Below are positions 54,281 through 64,000 of a DNA stretch of 64,000 bases, in pieces. The notes under the pieces were generated by a model. The model saw only the letters and a program-made list of their open reading frames with translations, was not told where the DNA came from and did not search any database. This stretch comes from Phalacrocorax aristotelis (lineage: Eukaryota; Chordata; Aves; Suliformes; Phalacrocoracidae). The translations under genes and the position numbers were made by a program. The DNA lies in NCBI RefSeq assembly GCF_949628215.1, contig NC_134277.1, positions 55,190,918 to 55,254,917 of the forward strand, given 5' to 3'. Positions within the stretch are counted from its first letter, which is position 1, and the number at the start of each line of letters is the position of its first letter.

Positions 54281-54320
54281 AATAAAACAATAAAATACTA
54301 AATTAAAATAAAATAAAATT
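54281..54320. repeat. A-rich (TAAAA)n simple repeat
   Basis: Imperfect AATAAA/TAAAA units over about 40 bases in intron 23. Confidence 0.85.
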
Positions 54321-57300
54321 TTGTAGACTCTTTCCTCACTCAGTAGTTCCTTCACGGGGGAATTTCCTGCCTGGGAAGCTTACAAAAAGTCTTCTGTATA
54401 TTTTTTCCATACCTCAGCAAAACTCCTGATTACTGAGGTATCCACCAAACCTCCTGCTTCCTTCATGAATCTGATAAGAGCTAATGTATACACCCAATTC
54501 ACTTCATAATACTTCTTTCTTCACCTGAAATTCACTTTTATAAAAAGGCAAATCAGCTGTCTTTTTCAAAATTGGAATATCACATATTCCACCAAGAAAA
54601 TAGGAACTACGGGCAGTCACAAAGTAGCAACACTTTCAGTTGACACAAAGTATTAATCAGACTGCCATATGATATTGACACATCATGAGTTTTGAGGGGA
54701 GAGGGTGTTGGAAAATTTCAATAACCAAGTAATTCGACAAATTTCACTTCTTTAGTTTAGAAGGTAATTGTGAACAGGCCACCAGTGAACACGTCAAGTG
54801 TTGCCATGGTCTGATTAATATGTAGATCACAGATCATTTTTTGTCCATGTTTCAATGGCCCTGATCTTTACATTACCAGTCTTTCTTGAAAGACAGGCTT
54901 ACCTTTGCACGTTCAAAATTTGCTTTCCATGAACATTCTTTTTATCTAGCATTTGCGAAAAAAATTCACTGCTTATGCAAATACTACAGCACTCTCATTG
55001 CTAGTAGATTTGGACAAAACAAAAAGAAAATATCACAAAACTTGTGCAAGTATGGTTTCAGCTAAAAATCCAAACTAGGAATCCACAGAAAACTTTCTGC
55101 CGTGTTAAGTAGTCTTGCTGTATCCTGAAGGCAATATCAGCGATACATTAAAAGATCATTTTCAAGCACTGTAAATGCAGTGAACAATAACCAAGGCACA
55201 GCTTTTGTATAGTGATTCCTGTAAACAAAAATGTCATGATTTTTTTTTCCACTTTGGATTTTTTTTAAGGTCCTAACTCAGGAAAGAAATTCATTTTATG
55301 GCCAGGCACCCTTTCCTGTATAACAATGAAATCTTAAATGAGAGCTAAGTTCCTCTTCACTGAAAGAGCTTCAGACATTAGAAAGATGTTTATGAGAGCT
55401 CTTTCTGAGCTGCTTTGCGGTCCTGTTTCCCATGCCTAGAGGTGACTGTGGCATGCTGGACCATGGCATATGCTCCTGCCTCTCCTCACAGCCATCTCAA
55501 GACAGGGTGGATGCACCAGTTTCTTCTGCAAGTGACAGAGCTCCCAGGCAGCCAGATTCCGTTGCTATCACAGAGATCCTCTAGACCGGGGGTGGGAGGA
55601 ATGCCTCCAACTGCCTAAGCAAATTGTTTTGGAACAGTCATTTAAAGAAGTAATTAAGGCAAAGGAGGCAGGAAGGTCAGCAAGTTTCTGTACAATACAC
55701 TCCCTGGAATGAATAACTTCCTCCAACAATCTAGCTATGCCTTTAAATATGTTGCCAAAATATGAGTATTCGAACGTGTGTATAGTAATCACTGAAATGA
55801 AGAGACTATAGGGGGGATTACTAATATAAAGGGCTAAAATAAATCTTGCCGTAAGTCCAAAATGTTCCTATACAAACCTTCTATCGATGGTGGCAACCAG
55901 CAGCAGCATAAATTGCTGCTGGAAGAAAATTTTCCTACATCGAGTACTGTCAACAAACCTTTATATTTTCACATGCTGGGATTGTGTATCTATGTTTTCA
56001 GAGCCAAGACCTGAAACTTCAAAAGACAGAAGCTAAAACAATTTTAAACTGGCTGCCAACAAACTAGGGGTTTTCTACACAATGGTAACAATATACAGAT
56101 TTGCCTCTGTATATGGAGCGTGCAACAGTGAGCCTGACGATCTCAACATATGCTTAAAAGAAGCACCTCAACACATGCTTAAAGGCGCACTCATGCACTA
56201 CCAGCACTTCAGACAGCTTTGACAGTTCTCCTTTGCTGATGGTTTTAAACATCAGCAGTGCAGTTGCCAAAGAATCTTATTCATATGTTACAGATAATAA
56301 GCAGAAATTGCATTTAAGGTTTTAAAGTTGCAAAGTTTTCTTTTTCATTATACAAGTGAAGAAAAACCTCAAGCAGCCTGGGACCTTTCATGGAACAAGA
56401 CAGCAAGCTTTAACTCTTCCCCTTAACATCTTCCTGCTCCTTACAGACATTACTGTGTAAATGCCAGGAAGAAAAATGACATGAGTGTTACACAAAACTG
56501 GCCTTAAAAATGTAACCTGTCATCAGCCAGGAAAGACCTGTGGCTCTGGGACTGACTCCATTTTACTTTTTCTCTTTCAGTGTTCACAGGAAGAGAATAA
56601 TGTTTATTTCAATGGTTTTCCTTATTGAACATGACAAGCTTTTCTACAGTCCCATGCTCAAGCAGCCACTAACTTAAAAGACAACTTGCAAAAGGAATTC
56701 TCTTCAACTCCTCCATGCCATTAATTCATTTCAAGTTCAGCTTTTCTTTATTTTTATAAATCTTATTGATATCCAACTTTCATAAGGGCATAATCCAGGT
56801 CTCACCCACTCAGACAGAAAGGAGAAGCGTGAAGTGAATATGCCAAACATAACAGGACAATTGGAGGACTTCTGTCATTCCAAAAGAAGGACTTATCATC
56901 TTGCTCCCTAACCAGAAAGTGATGGGAACACTGGACCAGGAACTAGGGGCTTGAGCTGACTGGCACACTCAAGGTTAATGGGAGCAGGATTCACAAGACA
57001 AGTTTAACCCATTTTTCACTCTCTGGAGATAATTCTCAAAGTCTGATCTTAGATGTCTAGGGAAACTCAGGGAGCCTAGATCATTTTTGTACTGTCAGTG
57101 GAGACCAGCAAGTGCTTCTCCAGTTGTTTCTATGCCTCTCTCTCTCCATTAATTACTAGAGTAAGCGAACATAGTAATTTTAAAATATTCTCTTACCAGC
57201 AATTACTAAAACAGTAATTACTACACTTAGGTATCAAAAGTTACATCAAGGGAGGGCATTTCTCATCAGAAAATTGAGGACAGTATTTCCTTCCTTCTCC

Positions 57301-59340
57301 CTCCTTCCTCTGAATTCCCATTTATTTCATTGCCTAGACTGCAAACTCCTTCAAAAGACTGTCTTGTGACACGTACATCTCCCTTTCCAACAAGATTCTT
57401 ATCTCAATAATGACAACAACACAGTTATATACTTGGTATTGATTCATCTAAAGAGGGTCTTAAAAAAAACATTCAGTGCTTGCTGGCCTGCACGATACAT
57501 GCAATAGAAGAAGCAATAGCTTCTTAAAAAAACCCACAAGCGCACACGGCACTTGCTCTGGGTTAACACGATGCATCTTCAATTCTGGTGACAATTGTCT
57601 GACTGGAGTCTAAACAACTTGGCAGCCCTGAGAGCTTGGTCCCTCCAGAGGAGGGGCAAGAGACATCTACTTGCATTGCAGTTGGCTTCCAGTTCAAAGA
57701 GGCAAACTCTGTTTCCAACTGTTAGTCCCTTGTTCCTCATAATTTTGTTTACCTTTGCTGGAAATAAAATAAATAGGAAGGCAACAATCTGATCCAGTTC
57801 CATAAAGCCAGCATCAGAGTAATCCTGGACATATTGCTAATTTATCAACAGCTTCAGGAAATACCCTGGTTAATTTGGTAGGAACTCCCATTGTGGAAAT
57901 CTTTTTGGATGCCCCTGAAAGCAGCTCCTTGGCTGGCAAGTCAAGTAGCACTTCCCTTGCCCTCCAAATTAGCTGGATACCCAAAGGAAATTACTAATCT
58001 TGCAGTTCAAAACCAAAACACACACAAGTATAATGAGCACTGTTTTCCTTTGTGGAAGAATAGATCATCAATGGCTTGAAGAGTATTTATAACTATTCAA
58101 GAGAGAATATACGTTTCTGTTAACACTAACTCTACTGTACTCTTTTTGGGTGAAGCTCTTCTGTGTCATCACCGATACCGTTCCTATCACAATACTTTTA
58201 CCAACAAGCTGAGGTATTTTACTTATTATGTTTGTAACCTGGCTTGAGACCTTTGCAAGAAAGCAAATACAAAACTACATAAAACCAAACAAGTGTCAGT
58301 TTATCTTATCTGCTTCCAAAATACCATTTACCGCTGCAGAATTTGGGTATCTACTATGTCAAATCAATGTCAATGGTGAAATTCCCTACTTAAAATGACT
58401 TGTAAAATTTCTAGCATTTCCTTTTGGTTTAAAATTGCTGATAGGGAGAAAGTTCACTTTTTTCCCCTAGTTTTCTTTCAATTATCCATTTTCTTTTACT
58501 TCTGGCTTTTACTGTTGACTTGTTTCCTTTGTATATTAGGGATTTTGCTGGGGGAAGTGCTGCAGAAACTCCCAAGACCCCTTGAAGAGTGTCTGAACAT
58601 CTCTAAGGCAGAACTGCAAATGTCAAAACATCTCTGTGACCTGAATTTCTCTGGAAGAAAATCTTAAAACATTTTCTGCAATAAAGCCAAAAGCTTAAGA
58701 GCAACAGGAACAGAGGAAGCATGAGGGCTGTCATTTCCTCTAAGAGCAGCAAGATAATAATTCCTATTAACACCTCCGAGAGATACAGACCGTTCCAGTG
58801 GGCCATATGTGACTCTCTTTATTATTTTTTGTGTCTGAAAGACTAGATCACTCAGTACAGTATGAAGGAATTAGCTCCTGGCACTATCTTGTGTGGTATA
58901 TGTGTGTTTGAGACACAAAGTCTAGTGCTTTTACTATGCATTTTCACCCATAAATTTCACTGCTGTACTGTATATCAGAGAAGTGGCAAAAGAATTATTA
59001 GCTTTAAAAACCCCAAACTATGATGTCATCAAATGCCAAATGCTGTATCAACAGTCTCAGTTACAGGTAAATGACAATTCCTAATCCTCTGAATTAACAA
59101 CAGCTATTCTGAAAGGTCTGGCAATGCTGACACCTAGAATGGCTGGATTATAGGTATAAAGGTGTAGTTACAGAAACACCTGCACTGTCTGAAAGGACAC
59201 TATCACCTTTACTGTGGTCTAGATTCTGGGAAGTTCAAAATAAGCAAAAGCTTGAAATCTTTATGCTTAAAAAAATGCTCTTGAAAAACAGCTGTTCTAA
59301 CCCATTTTCCAAAGTTCATGCCAATCTGCTGCTTTTAGGG

Positions 59341-59358
59341 TTTTGTTTGTTTGTTTGT
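59341..59358. repeat. Short (TTTG)n repeat
   Basis: Four consecutive TTTG units. Confidence 0.85.
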
Positions 59359-59454
59359 CTAAGTATATTTAGTCTATGAGAAGATTAAAATCTCCATGAT
59401 TTTAGTTCCCTTTTCAGTCAATAAAAACTCTGTGGGAGAGGGGCAGGAGGAAAG

Positions 59455-59655
59455 TGAGTAGGATGCTCTTCCTGTTACAATAGTAAGACTTGGGAGACAT
59501 GGGTTCAATGCCTGTCTCTGACACAAATTTCCTGTGTGACCTCAGGCAAACCATTTGGTGTTTCAATTATTTATCTGTAAAGCAGGGATAACCACTATCC
59601 CAGACAGGATTTGCTTGCATAACATTTATTAACATGTCAGAGATGCTCAGAAAGT
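59455..59655 (+). mobile_element. Ancient MIR/CORE-SINE-like element
   Basis: The order of motifs follows the MIR consensus as I know it: GGATGCTCTTCC, then GACATGGGTTCAATGCC (tRNA-like B-box region), CTCTGACAC, TTCCTGTGTGACCTCAGGCAA, TTATCTGTAAAGCAGGGATAA and, at the 3' side, CATTTATTAACATG and AGATGCTCAGA. About 200 bases are recognisable in plus orientation, with clear decay. It is a tRNA-derived SINE fossil far older than the CR1 tails in the window. The exact subfamily cannot be set by eye. Confidence 0.75.
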
Positions 59656-60370
59656 CATGCATTAGACTCCTACTGACCATATACTCAAATCCAGTGGTTG
59701 AAATGATCCAGGGTATGCCAATTTGTCATACAGTCATCTCTCATAAAACCATACTTGCCTACTACCACTCTTCAGCCTGCAATGCAAATAGGTCTCACAA
59801 TAGCAGTTTGAAATTTCTACAAACACAAACTACAAAGTAGAAAAAAGATGTCAAATAATGCTGGGGGAAATGCAACTTATTGTTGAAGAAAAGGGATGCA
59901 AACTCTACAAGTATTATTAGCACAGTGCCCAAGGCCACACCACCCAGTTGGACCTCCTTTAGGTAAGCCGTCAGAGGTACAACAGCAATGAAAAACAAGT
60001 TAAGCACAAGATCCAAGCTTTTTGCCTTGTTTTTCTAACAGCTATTCAAAACCATATAGTCCATCCATCCTTTTAAGTGTAACTCAGGGTCTTGTGTAGA
60101 AATGATGATAAACTATGCCTGGAAATTAGCCCTTGTCCACTTGGTGGATAGCATGCACCTCAGCTAATTCGAGAATGCAAAACAGGTGTCTTGCCTAAGC
60201 CAATTTGCCCAGACTTCTGGAAAAGTCAACACAGAGAAATAAGCAATGCCTAGGTGGACTGAGTTTTCTATTCCTCTCTCTTGGCTGTATACAAATACAT
60301 AGAATGACTAACTTCAGAGGAGACACCAGCATTTGGGCAAAAAAAATTTTTCAAGGAGACTCCTGGCCCT

Positions 60371-60408
60371 CTGCTGCTGCTGCTGCAAACACACACAGAC
60401 ACACACCC
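60371..60408. repeat. Adjacent (CTG)5 and (CA)n microsatellites
   Basis: Five CTG units are followed directly by an interrupted CA repeat, in intron 23. Confidence 0.85.
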
Positions 60409-61659
60409 TCACCGACAGCACACAGAGGCCAGGGAAGGGACAAGGAAATGGGTCATGATCCTTTGACAGGCAACACGTTGAAGGGAAGGTGATGTTCTAT
60501 ATATAAGGCTGGACTAAATAAAATATTAAAATGCAATGCTATGGCAGATGAGACATAGGCTGGAGAGTTAATTCAGTCTAGTTGGAGAAGTGACTCAGTC
60601 TGTACAACACTGGTACCTAATACAATATCCCAAATTTGTTTCTCAGTGATTCTGTCTTTAGTACCTATCTGTAAGCCGTAAATATATTTATCTCATACCT
60701 TTCAACAGCTCAAATCTTGGAAACCTGCTTAGAAAGGTCTTATTAGATCTATATTTATGCAGATTCAGTGACACAGTTACCTGCATACAAGGGATGGTAA
60801 TACTTTTCAGACAAAAAGCTGGAAAAGTAGCTAACAACAAAGAAAGTATAATACCTCTTTTCAAGTGCCTGAAGAGCTGGTTCTGTCTCAAAAAGAGAGA
60901 TTACTCTGAATTTCAGCAATAAATTTACCTCAGTAGTGAGGTTTTCCTCTCTTGGCCGCCACAGTATAAATGATGGTATTTTAGTGGTTTAACAAAAGCT
61001 TTGAAAATAATAAATAAATATTAGAAATGAAATCTAAGAACATGCCTCCTTTGCCACAATTTATTTTTATTTTCTTTGTAGTTGACACAAAATCATCTTG
61101 TGAAAAACACTCTGTTGAAAGAATAAATTTCTCTGTTACTTACATTTGTTAAAAGTACACTCAAAAAGAGCAAATTATAACATGGACCATAGAAAAAATA
61201 GAAAAAAAACAGATACTTGTAATGTATTCAGACCTAGCTAGTATTTTTGCAGATAACGAAGACAAAAAAAGCCAGGGAATGTGAGTCAGCTTGGTAACAT
61301 ATCCTGCTGGTATTACATACACCATTTAATCTGGAAGGACTCTGATCAAGACTCAATCCTCTTTGGAGGTGTGACTTAGAGAAGTGTTCTTCACATTTCC
61401 TTCAGGATTAGCCTGACCTAGTTTTACACGGCATTGTAGGAAACCAGGAACACACAACCGGCTGCTTGCCCTAGGTGAGGGACAGCAGTCAACAGCTGGA
61501 GGGGCTCAGCTGCTTATGGTGAACTGGCCACAGACACAAAGAATCTTTCATTGTCTAAAAAAGCAACTGATTCATCTAGTTCTGCTGGACTTCTTTTGTT
61601 TCAGTCATCAATAGCTCTCAGGGCCTCTCTGGGCTCTGAACACATCATAACGTACTCAC

Positions 61660-61767
61660 CATCATCTGCTGAACGTGAAGTATTTCGGCTCCAGTGGCAG
61701 AGAGGCGGTTTGGAAATGAGATGTCAAGAAAAGCTCCAGGGAGAGTGCTTGGTCCAGCATTGTAAAC
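61660..61767 (-). CDS. ITGA9: Integrin alpha-9, exon 23 (calf-2 domain segment)
   Basis: This exon encodes 36 residues that begin VYNAGPSTLPG and end AEILHVQQMM. Integrin alpha-9 pairs with beta-1 at the cell surface and binds tenascin-C, osteopontin, VCAM-1 and related ligands. The segment matches the membrane-proximal calf-2 domain of mammalian alpha-9 (recalled as VYNTGPSTLPG... to HVQEMV) at the same length and without gaps. On the minus strand it is preceded by an acceptor ending CCTTACAG and followed by a GTGAGT donor. Both boundaries are phase 0, so the last codon ATG joins the GTT of the exon at 45280. It is the most upstream exon visible; the preceding one (ending in -ITLQ in mammals) was not found and should lie beyond the right edge. 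No N-glycosylation sequon or cysteine is present. The identification is firm; the exon number follows the human gene. Confidence 0.95.
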
Positions 61768-64000
61768 CTGTAAGGCAAAGATGCTTATAAATGTATTAAA
61801 AAAAGAATAAAAATACATTACATTATAATAAAAATTACATATACAACTGCTCATAAATGGAAAACTACTGCAGAACCAGAGCTGGGAGTATAGGTAAATT
61901 TGGAAAAATTCAAATAATATGCAAGTTTTTTGACGTCTTCAGACTAAGACTTCTTTTGCAAGTATCAGGATGAAGTCAAAGGTTTAGCTTATCTAACAGT
62001 CCTTAGGCACAGCTCATATATCAAGTCAGAAGCAGTTTTGCAGGATAATTACCAGTCATCAATACAAATAGCATGAGACTTCTACCTTATATACAGAGAC
62101 ACTGCTAGTACTCTTTGAGTGTTTTGGTAACACCATCCGGAAGACTGTAAGAAATATTGCTGTCTCAGTTAACATTCTTGTCTCCATCTGGTAACCACTG
62201 CATTATATGCTGCATATGTTTTCCTTATGGAGCAGAAGCCAAAGTAATGATGATTGTGACTACCAGACTGCGGGTTTGCTGAGTGAGTTGCCAGGAAATG
62301 CATGTGAACAACCTCCATTCAAGTTCTGGGGTTTCCAATGAAATGAAACTCTTAGTGGAAAACATTGGCTTTCTATCAAACCCCCCACAAATTTTCAACA
62401 AAAACTCAAAGAATTTCCAGTCCACCACCGAAATGTATCCAGTGAAAATTCCAAAATTTGTGGGTTTTTGCTGAAAAGAAACAATCCATGGAAAAATTAC
62501 AATTAAAATAAGTTTTCATGTCTATCCACTTTTTTTTTATTAGGAAAAATATTTCCAGGTTGTTTCTAACAACACATACAGAAGCGTAGACAGTAAAAAC
62601 ATTAAGCCCATTAGAATATTTACCCACGCTGAGACAGTACTATCAAAAGATGTAGCAATCAGTTGTTAATTGTACAAAGTACAAATATTAAAACCAACAG
62701 GTTTTCATTCTTCAAACACTGTTTATATTTGAAGAAATGCCTGACTGATAAAGAAAATCAGTTCACAATGCCAAATCCTTACAAAAACCCTGAGGCTCCA
62801 GGCAGGGAGAGAAATCCCACTACAGTGGAGCATGATAAATGCTGCATGAAATACAAACATAATGTTTCATGTTAGACATTTAAAAGAACTTGATTATCTC
62901 ACTGAATCAGATATAAGAGTTAATGTAGAAAAGACGTTTTCATTACAGATCTTGTTACCCACCCCCTCCCCCTCAAAAAAAAAAAAAAAGGATGCATAGA
63001 TCTTTTTCCCTATTAACATTGGACATGGTATAGATTTTCATGTATAAAAAAATGCTATAAAGCCCCATATTTTTGTAAATCATCTCTTTTTCTTGGTTAA
63101 GGAACTATTACTTTTCTCCATCTGGAGAATTTTAATAAATGGCAAGCAAATCATTAAAAACAATTAAGCAAACAGTGATACAAACCATGCTTTGCCCATT
63201 ATGAAACTCTACCCTTTCTTTCTGACACACACAGTTATGAGGTTTACCACTTTACTGGAGAGCAGATCTGTGGCTGGTTACAGTAAAATTCTCTACTTCT
63301 ATATGGAAAAAAAATTATTAATATTGCAGATCGTAAGTGTGGGCATGAGAGACAAGAGGATGGGGCAGGACAAATGGTGGCTCTGCCAATATATAGATTC
63401 TCTCTCCCTTACCTGTTACCACTTTGTTCTAGTTAAAATATTTGTCTAGTTAAAGCATCAGTACATCTGTTCTTTATCTGTTTTTAACCAATAACGGGCT
63501 ATAGGGGGAGGGAGAGGAGACGACCTATAAACCCTCAAGAATGAAATCAGAATCACAAGAATTAATAGCCTGGTTCACAAAAGCTTTAATGTCCTGAAAT
63601 CCTGCTTTCACTCCTTTTCACTAAATAGCTAAGGGCACTGCATGACAGTGGGGGCTTAATTGCTCTGGACCACAGTCTGTCCACAGAGGAATACATGTGT
63701 TATTCATTATAAGCTGAGTGGCATTCAGGCCTAGGAGAACAGAAAGGGGAAAAAAGGCGAAAGACTATTTTTCACAATAAATGATTCCCCGACCTCTGCA
63801 TGATTTATCATTCCCTAGTTCCATCTAGTGGTCAAAAAGGATTTGAAGTGCTTGTAATAGATACAGTCACGGCAGTGAGACAAGTTCATTTTGGTCTCAT
63901 CACAAGAGTTTGTTACAATAAATCATCCATATGTTTTGCCACATCAGGAAGCCATCTAACTGCCACGTGGAGTATAATCTATAGATAATACTTGAGTAAC
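61768..64000 (-). other. ITGA9: ITGA9 intron upstream of exon 23 (runs off the window)
   Basis: Begins with the CCTTACAG acceptor beside exon 23. It contains an A-run near 62974-62990 and otherwise AT-rich DNA. I looked for the preceding exon (ending in -ITLQ in mammals) and did not find it. Confidence 0.85.

Larger units (their letters stand above)
45281..61659 (-). other. ITGA9: ITGA9 intron between exons 23 and 24 (16.4 kb)
   Basis: Bounded by a GTGAGT donor and a TTGCAG acceptor. It contains a T/G-rich tract (47479-47550), a cryptic or poison exon candidate (48459-48537), A-rich simple repeats (54281-54320) and a MIR-like SINE (59455-59655). The remainder is unremarkable AT-rich DNA with only short ORFs. 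Confidence 0.9.

Noticed and set aside
57340..57420. Segment resembling the 'gactgcaaactcctt...actgtctt' part of an old amniote repeat
   Set aside because: Only loosely similar and without defined ends; a library search would be needed.
62300..62510. AT-rich stretch with recurring AAATTTTCAA/AAAATTCCAAAATTT motifs
   Set aside because: Could be an ancient repeat, but the similarity is to low-complexity sequence and no family is recognisable.
1..64000. tRNA, rRNA, known microRNA (including miR-26a of CTDSPL), CRISPR array, operon or defence system
   Set aside because: None seen; the window is vertebrate gene and intron sequence, and prokaryotic-type systems are not expected.

Overview
This is vertebrate nuclear DNA, most likely from a bird. 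It is intron-rich and AT-rich, with no prokaryotic gene packing. It carries CR1 LINE tails of the sauropsid type (octamer end next to the 'GGTTGGAAGGGACC'-like block) and an ancient MIR/CORE-SINE-like repeat. I cannot name the species.

The window holds the 3' end of one protein-coding gene on the minus strand. Six exons can be placed to the base: 61660-61767, 45155-45280, 44442-44561, 42592-42693, 34400-34519 and 18695-18793. They join, all in phase 0, into 224 codons plus a stop. The product matches the C-terminus of integrin alpha-9 (ITGA9) as I know it from mammals: the last part of the calf-2 domain, the juxtamembrane segment, the transmembrane helix, and a 32-residue tail that starts MGFFRRR and ends SWDWVQKNQ. 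Exon numbers 23-28 follow the human gene. Earlier exons lie beyond the right edge. The 3'UTR runs leftward from 18694. The two best polyadenylation signal positions are 15563-15578 and 13960-13965.

Layout from left to right. 1-275 is a CpG-rich edge with a perfect 9-bp hairpin, probably the shore of a CpG island belonging to the next gene (CTDSPL in conserved vertebrate order, by inference). 276 to about 13944 is intergenic, with one CR1 scrap and one exon-like segment at 12281-12454. About 13945-18694 is the inferred 3'UTR, followed by the terminal coding exon. 18794-34399 is a 15.6-kb intron with CR1 and MIR fragments, a possible LTR remnant, a microsatellite and a GC-rich ORF cluster. 34400-45280 holds four exons. 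45281-61659 is a 16.4-kb intron with an exon-like 79-base segment and a clear MIR-like SINE. 61660-61767 is the most upstream exon visible, and intron continues to the right edge.

I see no novel multi-gene system, CRISPR array, operon or RNA gene. The points most worth a second look are the exon-like segments at 12281-12454 and 48459-48537, an extra cysteine in the calf-2 domain, and the run of frame-neutral exons that includes one which is essentially only the membrane helix.
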